From assembly GCA_014904845.1 (NCBI GenBank), contig MU119226.1, positions 62,001 to 126,000 on the forward strand: a stretch of DNA of 64,000 nucleotides, written 5' to 3'. Numbering within the stretch: position 1 is the stretch's first letter; each line of letters starts with the position of its first letter. The notes beneath the pieces were generated by a model, which did no database searches, had not been told where the DNA came from, and worked only from the letters and a program-made list of their open reading frames with translations. This DNA is from Acephala macrosclerotiorum. Taxonomy: Eukaryota > Ascomycota > Leotiomycetes > Helotiales > Mollisiaceae. The position numbers and the translations under genes are program-made. This document shows, piece after piece, positions 48,582 through 60,897 of the stretch.

Positions 48582-50819
48582 CTTAGCGAATGTACGTACG
48601 TTCTTGGGAATTGAGGGCTTGGTGAAAGCGAAAACGCTAGACAGACTTCTCAAAAAGATCTGTCGACTTATGCTATGAGGTCGGCCCTGGACGCTGTGTC
48701 TTTGGAGTAGGGACAAGAAAGCGCAAGATCTGGAGGTATGGAAAGGGACTAACGCAAGAGTATCGAATCGCGGATAGGGTTCTTGTGACTGTGTATTGTG
48801 TTTGCCGAAGAAGGGAGAAGTTACAAGATTATTGACTTGTAGTAGGAGCTCTAGAGTTGCGCGTTGTTGAAAGAAAGGAAAGCCAGTCGGGAATCTGAAC
48901 CACTTTAAGTACCGGCTTTCAGTCACATTCACGTGGCTTCTCAGCCTTGTTATTGCTATAGCTCAGCTTCGAGGAAGTGGATAAAGGAGTTCGACGTTCG
49001 ATTAACTTTGGTTGCCCATAGATTGAGCAGGATTTCTAGACGTGAGCTGAAATGTCTTCCGAACACTTGACCGCTGGAATGCTTTTAGGGTCTAAAATCA
49101 TAATAAAATTCATGTGATCGAATATTTATACAGCGTTTCACAAGTCATATCTAACTTGGGCACCGTCTATCATGTTACACGTATGTAAAGTGAAAGTGTC
49201 GAGGGCGCAGAACGCGTTTCGGTGTATGAGCGCGCAGGCTAGCACATCATGGAAGGTGTGAGCTGGGAAACTCGGATGCATATTTCCCGGCATGATATAA
49301 AGAATTGTGATTGAGGATGGAGGTCTGGTAGGAAAGTAGCCTATGCTGCTCGCCGACTTAGATTAGTTTTATCAGCTCACGAATCTTAACGACCTCAGTA
49401 GATAGCGAGGCACATTTGTTGAACTCGAGGTAAACAATACTCAAGCAGTGCCATACGGCCAAAATTAGTCTATTCTATCAGCATGATCTGAATAATAAGA
49501 AGAATTTAGAAGCCCTTTTCAAGATTACAGCCAAGTAAAGGGGATGGTTCTGGAAGCTTGAAATTGCTAGAGCAAAGCTTGTCTTCTACTAATATGCATA
49601 TACGGTGAAGTATCAGATCTAGGTTTTGTGACAATAGGTAGGGAAGTAGGCTAGCTTCAATAAATAGAGAAGCATGTTACCCCACAGGACATGGTTTTGT
49701 TGTCCAATGTTTGGCACGGGAATGGCACCACTGATTGCCTTTGAGAACATCGAATCTACCTTTAAAGCAAGCAAGGATATATCATGGATTACAAGAAAGT
49801 TCCTTCTGTAAGCCAATTACAAGCGTTCAAAGAAGCTTATAACTTTATCGCAGCTGTTGACGAATGCCAGTGACGCGTCGACGTGACTGAGGTCGTCAGC
49901 AGATGCTCAGAAAAGACTTGAGGTCGCACTACCAAGTTGGTAGCAGCAACCCGAAAGACGCCTAGTGATGACCCTTCATAACTCAGAAAGCTGCGGATTT
50001 ATAGTCCTATTTGCTAGCATATTATCATGTGAGCTGGAAAGATTGGTTTCCAGCAGGGTGCCCTTTCTGTTCATTGTGCCTCAGATGGCAGATGGGAACA
50101 TAAGCTAGAGCATTGAAAAGCCCTCGACAGGTAATTCTAACAGTAAGAGTATGTATTGTAGTGTACGTTAATTCTGCTCAAAATCCACCCTCTCGCTGCT
50201 ATAGCCAGGGAATGACTAGTTGTAGAAGCTGTCCTCATGAAAAGCACCTGGCCCTCGGTGGTGCTGTAGGACTAGGGTTGATGCGGGGCTTGCGTTGCGC
50301 TGAAAGTTTAGTGATTGGAGCCCTGGAGAGCAGGACAGGTGCCCTAAAGAACCCTAAATTTACAGCATAGAAGCCTGAAGAACCGCATCTCATGCGAGCG
50401 TCGCTGTCGGACCAGAACTAATAGCGAATTTCGTGCTGATAGGTCGAGAACTCCTTATTTGTTCCTACATGACATTTGAAGCAGAACACACTGTAATCAC
50501 TTAAACAAGAATTGGTACTTTGCTTGTGGTGGAGCTCACTGTCATGTGCTACTTCCATCACGTGATGACCCACTTTTCCAGCGAAGTTTGGGAGCGTCTG
50601 AGGCTTCCACTTCAACTCTACACTCCCATCACCAGCCCCACCAATTTCGATTTCGACACAACTTTCGCTCAACTGTTATTCAAAAGAGTAAGGATCCTAT
50701 TTCAGCTTATAGGTGCATGTTAATAATTTCCAGCAAGCCAGGAGACAAACCGCCGTACGACAACTTCGATTCCCACTACAACGCTCTGTACGCCTCTTCC
50801 TCTACTCTACTCAATCAAC
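48582..50819. other. 2.2 kb without a recognisable gene
   Basis: Open frames are short (at most about 150 codons), overlapping and motif-free. The last 300 bp are the likely promoter and leader of the next gene. Confidence 0.4.
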
Positions 50820-51809
50820 ATGCGTCTTCGAAATCGCACGATTGGAGTTGGCGAAACTTTTTACCCTTTCAAACGACTTCCCCCCGAGTTGCGACATATA
50901 ATTTGGCGATTGTCACTTCAACCTCGAGTTGTCGAGGTGCTGGAGAGGGGAACATATTGGGAGGACGCAGACACACATGTCGGCGGAGCGCCCAATGACC
51001 CATCTGTCGACACTGCAGATCGATTGGCACTTCGATATGAGAGACAAACCTACTGGGAAGCCAGGCATAAAGACGAGGGGCCAGGATTCAACGGCATACC
51101 TGCTGCCGAAAATAAACCTCTTGTCCGCTACATGTCCTTCGCCAACACTATGCTCCCAGCGGCGCTATACGTTAACCGTGAATCTCGCGATACGGTGCTC
51201 CCACTGTATCCGCGATGTTTCGCGTCGGAAACGCACCCCCCTGCTGTACGAATCAATTTATCACTAGATACACTCTACGTAGATGTCGGAATCGACGACA
51301 ACTTCTTCAACTTCCTGCAAGCTTTAAATCCAGCAGAGTTATCGAAACTCACGAATCTGGCAATCTCAGATGATATGGGCTACTGTACATCGGAATTCTG
51401 GCCTAGGGTTGGGAAGTGGGTTGAAAAAATGACTAGCCTCAAAAGCATACTGATTGCTCGCGATGTTTCCGTATACCTCGAATGTTTCTTCGAAAGTCTG
51501 TGGCCGGAATTTGACATGTCAACGTCACGATCCAACCTATTGTTGCAGTTCCCTCATGATAAGAAGCTGCAATATCTGTCCAAGATGATGGATGACTGTG
51601 CATACAACCAGCACAAGTGCATGGCACTCCTCGACGATTTTCCAAACGAATTGTTGGAACGACTCGACTTTGAAAACGATGAGCCACTGCTTGCAGAAAT
51701 GGACACCGACGAGGAATTGAGCTCTCAAGAATGGGTCATCAAGAGAACAAAGACGGCCTGGGCTTGGCGACATATGGCTTATCCTGGTATTACACCTGTC
51801 TCAGTCTGA
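50820..51809 (+). CDS. 2EXR domain protein
   Basis: A single exon encodes 329 residues. The N-terminus FYPFKRLPPELRHIIWRLSLQPRVVEV is a textbook 2EXR motif, and PAALYVNRESRDTVLPLYPRCF is the paired second half. The rest is an alpha/beta mix with an acidic C-terminus. Function is unknown. It is transcribed away from the related reverse-strand gene at 47.1-48.6 kb, with 2.2 kb between them. Confidence 0.8.
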   Translation: MRLRNRTIGVGETFYPFKRLPPELRHIIWRLSLQPRVVEVLERGTYWEDADTHVGGAPNDPSVDTADRLALRYERQTYWEARHKDEGPGFNGIPAAENKPLVRYMSFANTMLPAALYVNRESRDTVLPLYPRCFASETHPPAVRINLSLDTLYVDVGIDDNFFNFLQALNPAELSKLTNLAISDDMGYCTSEFWPRVGKWVEKMTSLKSILIARDVSVYLECFFESLWPEFDMSTSRSNLLLQFPHDKKLQYLSKMMDDCAYNQHKCMALLDDFPNELLERLDFENDEPLLAEMDTDEELSSQEWVIKRTKTAWAWRHMAYPGITPVSV

Positions 51810-52112
51810 AAAGACAGTCACTGCTGTCAAAATAGCTCGAATCACTTGCCATGCCATTAATTTTGGTGACATTGCTCTCAAATGCACAAGGGGATTGTCC
51901 ATTTCATGTACTTATATCCGAGAGCAAGATTGCTTATAGCTTGGCTTGACTCGAATTCCCAATCGAAGAGATACTTCCAAAGACGTTTCCATCTTGTATC
52001 TCACTGCTTAGATCGTACTACTCAACCGATACACAATTCAGTGAGTCATACGATTTAGCACGCCACTTTTGAAAAGTCAAATCGTCAAAGTCACCTCTCC
52101 CATTGCAAAGGG

Positions 52113-52162
52113 GGCGGGGTAATCCTCGCTCGCTTACGTGAATTTCCCCTGAGTTTGCCGAG
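52113..52162 (+). repeat. dispersed short repeat, copy 2
   Basis: Same ordered blocks as 45037-45081: GGCGGGGTAATC, CGCTCGCTTA, CCCCTGAGTTTGCCGAG. The flanks share little, so the similarity is confined to about 45-50 bp. Confidence 0.45.
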
Positions 52163-54299
52163 TATTTTTTTAAAAGCTTGACAGAACTTCTTCGCCATCA
52201 CTATCATAAGCATCGAAACCGCTTCATTTTTCCATTATTGTTTTAAAGAAGATCTAGAACCAGTCTAATTTGTTAATCTGAGCGTACCACGGCCCATCGT
52301 CCGTCGCCTTTGAAAGACTATAGTCTACCACACGATCTGCTCCCCTCAAAATAAAAAAATGCCTGTCTCGGAGATAGATTATTCTTGGCCTTAAAATCCA
52401 CAACAAAGTCCATATTTTTTTTTTTTCGATGGCTTCGAGATACTGTCTGGCATTTACTTTCCTGCTTTGCTTTCAATGATATCGGACAGACTTCCAGTGA
52501 TGGTCGGTTTCTACCTAATATCCTGATCTCAAGACATTCATGGGCAGGGTGTAAATTAACAATAGAGAGGAGATCTTTATTGCTTGGCCACTCGAGCAAG
52601 TGGAGAAAAAGGCACCTAGCCAAGCCAAGTAACTTCAGTATGATCAGAAGCTTCGAACCGAATTCGAGCATAAAGCCGGCCTAGAAAGAATTTGACTTAG
52701 TGCCATACGCAACACCCAGCGAGCCTAACTTTAAGTTTGACAGGGTCAGGGTACAGGGAGGGATGGTAGGTTAATGGCAAGCCGAAAGTTCTTCAATCGT
52801 GTTAAGAACGTCACCCTTCTGCATGGCTACTCGTTGGCACCCAATCTCAAAGAGTTCGCAGTTCGCAGCAGTTACTCTGGACGACTTCTATGCCGCAATC
52901 TGCATAAACCGGGATCAGGAGGTTTGATTGGAGTCTATTCTTCTTTTGGTTCGGGCTTGGTTGATTCGGAGGCTTGATGGATTGATAGGGTTCTGACTCG
53001 TATTTTTGCCTGCTTGGTTAGATGACGTATATTCTGATGTGAATGTACCTTTTGGATGGGACAATCGTTCGCTCTGCCAAGTGATTCGAACTTTTTAGAC
53101 CTGGCTGACTCCGCGCTCTGTTATTATCACTACAACATACTATATCCAGATACCTAACAGGAACTAGAACATTAAGCATCCCGCAGATTTCGCGCTTCGC
53201 AACACGATACCTCTCACACACCCAATACGCCATCGTCCTGAGTCTCCAAACCTTCCACAGCATATTCCTGAAGATCATCCTCTTCGTGGCGGTCTACTTT
53301 ACCCTTCTTACCATTTTCTTCTACTTCACGAATGCCCTCCTACCTGACCAGCGCCATCACCGAAGGTAATCTAAGCAGGTTTCGTTGAGGTACTGAGGTT
53401 GAGGGGGGACTGAACAGTATCGCCGCTTCTGGGGCTGGTATTGGCGAATTAGCACTCTTATCTTGTTCACAGTCGGTGTAGCATGGTGATGAAACATGAA
53501 AATTACACCCTTGAGGCATAAGCAGATTGGGAGCTCGTCCGCATGGCTTTGATCGTTTTCCGATGTAGGGAAAGAGGGTATCAGGAGTGTGCTAGTCTAC
53601 TCGATGAAGGAAAAATGCAACTACAATTGAAAACAATACTGAACCCGTTCATCCCTAGTCAGTGCCATCTCTCTTGTAACCTAGGTGTTCGCTCTGAAAA
53701 ATGTGAATGAGTTTCATCTTTGATTTTCAATGTCGTTGGGCAAAGAGCTTTCCACTAACACCTACAATCCCTGAGCCAGGAGGCTACTTTCATGATTAAA
53801 GATCAAAACAGATACATACTTATGGATTCCCGCTCTGGTCCACCCTCACTTATTCATACCATCATTAAAGGAAGCAACCCATTATTCACAAATTAAATAT
53901 AGCTCAATATGCGATATGAATAACACGACCGCTTGTCTGGTATAAACGCGGAGGAGGATTTGCCTGACTCTTGAAATACTCCTTCCTTCCCAACTTAACT
54001 CTCAACCAAGCTTTTAGAAGACATTAAATCACACACTCTAATTTTTATCTAAAACCCACTCAACTAAAATCATGGGGAACAACAACCATGTGGCATTTTC
54101 TACCGACGCAGGAGATTTTCCCTGCTTTCGACCAGTTGTACGTCCCGCAGACTACATTAATAAGGGTAAACATGTTTCTGTAGACATTTCGAAAAAACAA
54201 GGGCCTTTATAAGTGCTTAAAAGCTTCTCGCTTGGCTACGAATTTGAAAGATAAATTTTCTCTAAGTCTTTTCCTCTTCTTTTTACCTTTATATCACAT

Positions 54300-54665
54300 A
54301 TAGTAAGTCTTTCTTCTTTTCACTTCTTTCCTTCTTTTCTCCTTTAATCCTCTCCTTTCTTTTCACGGCCTCCGCTAACTTGCAATAAATAAATACGCAT
54401 TGCACTTAGCGAATAAGAAAGTTGGAAGGCAGTAAAGGGCTGGGACACTAAAAAGGGCTGGGAGGCTGAGAAGGCGTGGAAGTAAGATGAGTATAGATCC
54501 CATTACATAGTAATAAACTCTAAAACCAACGCCCAGACTGTCTACTTGAGTCCGTGAGCTTCAAGTCTGTACTCTCAATCCTACCCCCGTGAGTCTTATG
54601 CTTGCTATAGATCTCTCGCGCCCACTTTCTGGCAGGTGGTCCGAGTTGGGCCCATCCCTGTTAAC
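54300..54665 (-). mobile_element. candidate Gypsy-type LTR remnant
   Basis: On the reverse strand the block starts near TTAACAGGGATGGGCCCAAC, continues through CGGACCACCTGCC and GTGGGCGCGAG, and later has TATTTATTTATTGC and long purine-rich runs, in the order seen in fungal LTRs. An AAAAGGG purine run precedes it. No internal coding region or second LTR was found, and the ends are uncertain. Confidence 0.3.
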
Positions 54666-55187
54666 TGCCCTTTTAAGCAGTCTATGCGTATAGGAGAGTT
54701 TCTCCTATGGGTGGTCGTGGTTTCCTAGGGATTGTGCTGCACGTACGCAGGGCGTGGGTGGGCCTGGGTTGTATTAAAATAGGGTGGCAGTAAGGTAGTG
54801 AGTCGAGTAGTGGTTAGCGGCAGGCCGTAGTGCGTAGTGCGCAAGAGTGAGGCTCAGGTGGGAAGAGATGCCGGAATGGGGATGTGCTGCTCATGGACTT
54901 CAGACCGAGGCTCAAGCAGGCAGGCAAGAAGACGATGGCAGGAAAACGCTCATGTCGAGACTCCGGCATCGAATGACATATTTCCGGCCATCTGAAGCAG
55001 GGCAGCTGATTATAAGCCTATGACAGATTGGAAAACTTCTCACACGATTCAAACGAATCCCTTTGCATGTCTAATGCCTCCATATATACAATTTGCCTTT
55101 CTTCGTATGTACACCGCAGCCGCGCTCTGCATATGTACAGCCACACCAGTCACCAAAGAAGAACCTTACCCTTATTCCCGCTCAGAC

Positions 55188-56875
55188 CTAGTTCAGGCAC
55201 TGAGAGTACCAAGCATTTGAGTACTTGCAATTACCAACCGCACATGTGGTAGCCCCAGTCCAGCCAGTACCACCACACTGACCGTAAAGTGGGGCGACAG
55301 ACGCCACCGCACTCGTCGAAGAAACTTTCGTGCTTGTCGTGGAAGCCTTCGTGCTCGAAGAACTCGATTTCACAGAGCTGGTGCTACTCGAAACCTCCGA
55401 CGAGCTACTCGAACTCCCCCAACCCGTCGTCCCGTTCAGATTGATACTCGAAATCCCACTCTTTACAAGCGTGCTCGGCAACAATGGCTGAATCTCATTC
55501 AACCAAACCGTAGTATACATCCCCGGACTACCATCACTCGCTGTGCTTCCTGGTTCCAGACTTCCCCATTGTTGGGAATCTGTACAGCATGCTGAGTAGC
55601 TTCCCCAGAAAGGACCTGCAGCCCAGGCCGTCCAACCAATGTAGACGTCGTTGGAAGCCATGTAGTTGACCATGTCGGTGATGTAGGAGTCGCATTGAGT
55701 TCCATTTGCTCCGCCGAATTCGGTGATCATGGCTTTGAAGCCGTATTGTTGGAGCCAGGCGGTTAGGGGAGCGAGGTTCGTGGCTGCGGCTTGAGCGCAG
55801 ACCGAATGCGAGCCGGAGAAGTCGGTGTCGAGGTACTCGTGGATGTCGAAAGCTGGGATAAAGGTTAGTGGATGTAGATGAGGTAGGAGAGGCATGCTTA
55901 CCGGTGTTGTTGATTGGGTCGGTGATCTTGTACATGACGGCGCTGGAAGCTGGGGAGTTTCCAGTGTAGTCTTGGGTCCAGGAGTGACCACCCGTGTAAC
56001 CATTGCCTGGAGCGAGAATACTGCCGTTGTAGTTAGCAAAAAACCTTTGTCATCTCGTACGGACTCACAGTTGGTTGGCTCCAACTGCTCGGATCGCAGT
56101 AATGGCAGCTTGGTCATTGGCGAGGATCAGATTCGTGTCCATGTCATGAGGCTGCAATTGATCAGCTCCCGTCCAGAATCTCGAAACTTGTATCATACCT
56201 CGTTCATGAGCCCAAAGATGACTTTCTCATTGGACTTGAATCGCCCAGCAAGTGTAGCCCAGAACGAAGCGAATTGAGCAGTGGTAGCTGCCTTGAGATC
56301 GGTGGTGTCGCCGATAATGCTTCCAGTTGTTGGCTGCTGGGAAGGGTTGTTGTATCTCATGTAGTTGTGAGGATCCAGGATGCAGTAAGCTCCCTTCGTG
56401 ACTGTGATGTAATTGACAGCATCTGCGAATTCTTGGTAGTACTTCTAGGATGTCAACAATTGCCCTCCGGTCTTGGTAAATGATACTGACAGTCTCGTTG
56501 AAGGTTGAGCCAAGTCCAGTCGCCAGAGGGCACATCCGCTCTAGCAAGAATGCGACTCGAAAGAGGTTGACCTAGGTATGTCAGCGCTGTTGGTCCGACG
56601 TTTCGACAGAAAAGTTTACTTTGTTTTGATCAACATAGACATCAATAGCAGCTTCATTGATGAACTGATAGTCTACTCCAAAACGCCCTGGAAGCCCAGT
56701 GCCGACAGTTGCCGTGCTGCCTAATGTTCATCAATATCGAAACACCTTATTTTGGAAGCTCTAACGTGCTGTAAACACCAAATTCTCCGCCACTTTCGGC
56801 AACTCCAGCATAGTAAATAGTAGCAGATACGTTGACAGCAAGCAGCGTCGCTGTTACGATGCTTCTGAAAAACAT
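55188..56875 (-). CDS. GH5 endo-beta-1,4-glucanase with C-terminal CBM1
   Basis: Seven exons (56875-56766, 56716-56620, 56571-56491, 56444-56199, 56151-56069, 56020-55902, 55852-55188) join in phase to 466 residues. A signal peptide ([18 protein letters not shown]) is followed by a GH5 (subfamily 5-like) barrel. It has DPHNYMRYN, the acid/base Glu178 in LMNEPH and the nucleophile Glu290 in MITEFGG. A Ser/Thr linker (about 384-430) connects to a C-terminal CBM1 ([11 protein letters not shown]...[12 protein letters not shown], about 435-465). Secreted enzymes of this type cut cellulose internally. CreA-like SYGGRG sites (for example CTGGAG near 57160) lie upstream, which would fit glucose repression, though this is inference. 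Confidence 0.92.
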
Positions 56876-57751
56876 CTCGAAATCTTGGCTGACAGAAACG
56901 ACCTACGAGAAGACTCAATAGCGACGACCCGACTAGGAAACGCCCAGATGTATGGGAGATGGCCGCCACATTGTGTCTAGAGCGTCACTGGTGGGATGCT
57001 CCAAAAAAAGTCAGAGAGAGAGGAGAGATGGCCATGTCTCGGATTAATCCATAATTTCGATTCGGCAAGACTTCCGAACGTGCGAGAAGAAAATATGTGC
57101 CTGCATCCCAGCTGCAGGGCAGGAGATCTAGATAAGGGGATTTAAAGTGTGGAGAGATCTGGAGGAGGGGCGGGCCGGCGGTACTAAATAATCCGTCGGA
57201 GAAGCTAACTCCGTCTCGACTACCGAGATATCCGTTGGAAGGTTTTTGCTGATTCTAGTTCGTGATTGACCTAGCGCTCATCCTCGCTTGCATTGTAATG
57301 CCATCTCAGGGCCGTCGGAAGCTTCAACGAATATTCCGGAAGTAGAAACATCCCGCCAACCCCGCAATATGAAGGACCTTGCTTCCGAACGACTCCTGAA
57401 TTTACCCCTCTGTACCATCCCCCAAAACCGCTTAAATTAAGGAAACATGATATGATTTGGTAGGACATAGGCAGTTGGGCCGAAAACGAAGCATACTTTC
57501 GGCCGGAGGCATCTGCTATCTCTCGCTCCCTTGTCATGAAGAGTACTTTCTCAACACGACAATCTCGAGACTTGCCAGGAGCCATGGTCTGGCTGATTCT
57601 CATGGAGAGTAGCATTTGAGGAGTCAATCGCGCACTAACGCGTACTTTCAAATGAACACATAGGCAGCATAATAGCGATGCTAGCTGTTGCATTGCTGTG
57701 ACAGATTGTCTCCTTCAGAGCTGCTGCTATCAATCAGAGGGGGTATCTAAC
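56876..57751. promoter_or_regulatory. GH5 upstream region
   Basis: This is the presumed promoter of the reverse-strand cellulase. A G-rich tract with CTGGAGGAGGGGCGGG lies at about 57160-57175 and contains CreA-type hexamers. The reverse-strand open frame at 57271-57693 has no domain signal. Confidence 0.4.
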
Positions 57752-58880
57752 CTAAACTTTGATCGACTTGAACTTGTTCGCCGCATCGACCAGCGCCTGC
57801 TCAATGCTAGTCTCGTGCGCACTGTGACCAGAATTACCCAAGATCTTGTACTCAACACCGGTATTGCTTGCTCCTCCAAGAGCCTGGTATAGGTCCCAAC
57901 TTGTTTTGGCCGGACATACGACATCATAACGACCTTGGATGATCACAATCGGGAGGTGTTTGATCTTGTGAGCTTCCTCGATCAGTTGGCCATCTTTCAT
58001 CCAGCCACCATTGACGAAAAAGTGGCATTCGATCCGTGCGAACGCAAGGGCCCTGGATCTCGAGTCAGTTTTGCTATAAGTCACAGGCAGTCGACATACC
58101 ACTTCGGGTCTTCTGCTTTCTCAATATATTTCGGATCCACGATGAGTTTACTTGTTGCAGTTTCCCATCGACTCCAAGCACCAGCACTACAAAGAAAATC
58201 AGCTTATGACCAGAGGACACTTTTACAGACCCCACCATTTCAGCTTCTCCTCTTCATTATCACCCGTCAATCGCTTGTAATAGGCTTGCATCATGTCGCC
58301 TCGTTCCTCAACCGGTATCGCAGCTTTGTATGCATCGAAAAAGTCGGGGAATAGCATGTCGGCACCTCCTTGATAGAACCATAGCAGCTCCTCCCTTCTC
58401 AGTGTGAAAATTCCTCGCAATATCAAGCCTAGACATCTTCCAGGGTGTTTCTCTGAGTATGCCAAAGATAGGGCCGATCCCCAAGAACCGCCGAAAACGA
58501 TCCATTTCTCGATTTTCAGATGTTCTCTCAATGCCTCGATGTCCGCCACCAAATGCCAAGTGGTATTTTCTTCTAAAGACGCGTGGGGCGTTGACTTTCC
58601 AGAGCCTCGTTGATCGAAGAGAATGCTGCGGTAATGAGAAGGGTCGAAGTATTGTCTGTACTCACCCATTAACAATTGATCCAATACCCAAGCCTGACTG
58701 AACCACAATTGAGGGGTCTTACCTGTCCGTGTCTTCAATCCCACCTCCAGGTCCACCGTGCAGGTAGATGATCGGGACGCCATCTGCAGCGCCGCATTCT
58801 TCATAGTAGATCTTGTGAACTGAAGAGACCTCGAGACGACCAGAGTTGATGACTGGGAAAGCTTCGTAGAGGGGCGCCAT
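57752..58880 (-). CDS. proline iminopeptidase (peptidase S33)
   Basis: Four exons (58880-58723, 58655-58236, 58186-58100, 58052-57752) give 321 residues, the family's usual size. The oxyanion motif HGGPGGG (about 41-47), DQRGSGKS (67-74), nucleophile Ser110 in GGSWGSALS, Asp265 in GRYDVV and His298 in GNSGH form the expected alpha/beta-hydrolase site. There is no signal peptide, so it is cytosolic. It releases N-terminal proline from peptides. The second intron must use the donor GTGGGG at 58235; the nearer GTCTGT would shift the frame and lose AGAWSRWE. Confidence 0.92.
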
Positions 58881-59477
58881 GATTCTATGTCGAATGCTTG
58901 GTGAGATGGAAGTGGGGTAAGGAGGTCAGAAGAGCTCCTTGTCTGCCAGCAATCGGCTGTATCTGATCCTTCTGAGGGCAAGCACGTAGTACGATGAAAA
59001 AGGAGCCAACTGTGGAGGCTTAGACCTAATTTTGGATCTTGCAGCTTGTACGACTAGTGTTCAGAGATTTTGCGTCCCAAATGTCAACACCCCAGAACAG
59101 ACACGGTCTCGGCAGAATCTAAGGCGGTGACCCGAGCCATGCTGTACCAGTCAGCAGTTAAGGAGAGCTCTCAAACCACCAGCATTTGTTCCTGAGTTGT
59201 TCCAAGTACGCGTTTCTCACCTTCGCTCATTTCACTTGAAATAGGCCTGGGTACATACGGTTGACCGTGGAGCTACCATCATAATGTCGATACCGAGGAT
59301 GGCATCCTCAAATCATTCCCGACCCGCGGCCCAGTCCGCTCCAACCCCGCACGTACCGTTTACAAATCATGGGTAATGGGATAGCGTCAAAGCACAGCTT
59401 CCTGCCTGTCGGTGGTAGACAATCTCTCTAGCTATTGCAGAATTATATAAATTATTCGGGTTATACAGACGACAGCC
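58881..59477. promoter_or_regulatory. divergent promoter region between the peptidase and esterase genes
   Basis: About 600 bp separate two gene starts pointing away from each other. No gene is seen. AATTATATAAATTATT at about 59440-59455 is a TATA-like element 20-35 bp before the esterase ATG. Confidence 0.4.
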
Positions 59478-60897
59478 ATGCCTCTCACATCAGACCTCAC
59501 TCTCAATGTTGCCAAATTCGACCCCGCCTTCAATTCCCAGCAGTCAAAGAAACTCAATGATATATTGATTGAGAAGGGACAAACTGCCCCGAAATGGTAC
59601 GAGGTTGGTCTTTCGAGCTCCAATTACTGTTCCGTACTGAACTAGTGTCCGTATCACAGGTCGGAGCTCCAAAGTATCGTGAAATGCGATGGAAAGGAGA
59701 GACAGCCTTTCCAGCACCCAAAATACTGCCTCAGGGTATCGACATAACTATACCCTCCCGCGACGCTGGCCGAGATATCCCTTGCCGTCTGATGTACCCA
59801 TCTGCGAGAAATACTGAGGCAGACCGCAAGAAATGCCGAGGGGTGGTTATGCATTTACATGGTGGTGGATGGGTCGTGAGTGAGATACATGGAAAGGATT
59901 GGACACAACTGATTGGGGCTATAGCTGGGAGACCAGAAGTCTTTTGACCCATTCATACAAGCCTATGCCGATGCAGGAGACCTGCCGGTTATCTCTGTAG
60001 GATATCGACATGCTCCGGAAGACCCATTTCCCAAAGGTCCCGAGGATTGTTACGACGCCGGTAAGTGCATATATGCCGAACCTCTAATCGGTTTTGGGGA
60101 GGAATGTACACCAATTGAGACGCCCACGTTGACGGCGTCTAGGAGAGTACTTGGTGAAGAACTCCGAGAGCCAGTATGGGGGTCCATTGAGGTTCATTGG
60201 TGGAGAGGTATGTAAATCTCTTCCCTGTTAATTGTTCGCCAGAATTCTCTTGATGATCTAGTCAATTTAAGGGATTTTACGAATGAAACTTGTTTTATAT
60301 GAGTTGAACGTACTTTATTTTTTTTGATTACTTCTGAATATCTTACTTTGGTTTTCCTTACTCTGTCCATCATTCTATGGCCAGCGCTGACAATCTAAAC
60401 CTTCTTAGTCTGCTGGTGCCCACTTTTCGGTCTTAACGACATTCCATCTTTTAAAAAAGTACCCTGATCTCAAGCTTTCAGGCTTACTTCTCCATTATGG
60501 ATGTTACGATCTGACCTGGCTTCCAGCCGCGAAAAACTTCAACAAAAATCTCATTCTCAGCTACGAGATCATGAATCACTTCGTGTTGGCCTTCCTTCCA
60601 GGAATGTCACTTGAACAAAGGAAAGACCCGTCTGTATCTCCTTATTATGAACATCTTGAGCAGTTCCGTGGCAGGCTACCGAGTGCGTTGTTCACGATTG
60701 GCACTGAAGATCCACTGCTGGATGACTCTGTCGCAATGGCGACCAAGTGGATGATCTTTGGTGGCGAAGCTATCTTGAAAGTCTATAGTGGGGCTCCTCA
60801 CGGTTTCAACCACTTTCCGTACGAGGCTTTGAAAGAGGTGGGAGAAGCGACGGAGGACACGCACACTTATATCAAAGATTGCTTGGAGAAGGTTTGA
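59478..60897 (+). CDS. HSL-type alpha/beta-hydrolase (esterase)
   Basis: Five exons (59478-59603, 59660-59875, 59925-60060, 60143-60207, 60409-60897) give 343 residues. The oxyanion-hole motif HGGGWV is at about 109-114. YRHAPEDPFP is the family's YRLAPE-like segment. The nucleophile elbow GGESAG (Ser182) is split exactly between Glu and Ser by the fourth intron. The acid is in EDPLLDD (about 282) and the His in GAPHGF (about 311). It likely hydrolyses short-chain esters or lactone-like metabolites in the cytosol. The last intron (201 bp) is AT-rich and longer than its neighbours. Confidence 0.88.

Larger units (their letters stand above)
51810..55187. other. 3.4 kb gene-poor, repeat-bearing stretch
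   Basis: It contains copy 2 of the dispersed repeat (52113-52162), a poly-T run near 52420 and a candidate LTR (about 54300-54665). One frame at about 53110-53369 reads a hydrophobic segment (FLKIILFVAVYFTLLTIFFYF) ending in QRHHRR and a stop, but it has no ATG. It could be a stray exon or chance. Confidence 0.4.

Noticed and set aside
53105..53369. Hydrophobic open stretch ending FFYFTNALLPDQRHHRR
   Set aside because: It has no ATG, no convincing acceptor and no neighbouring exon; kept only as a note in the gene-poor entry.
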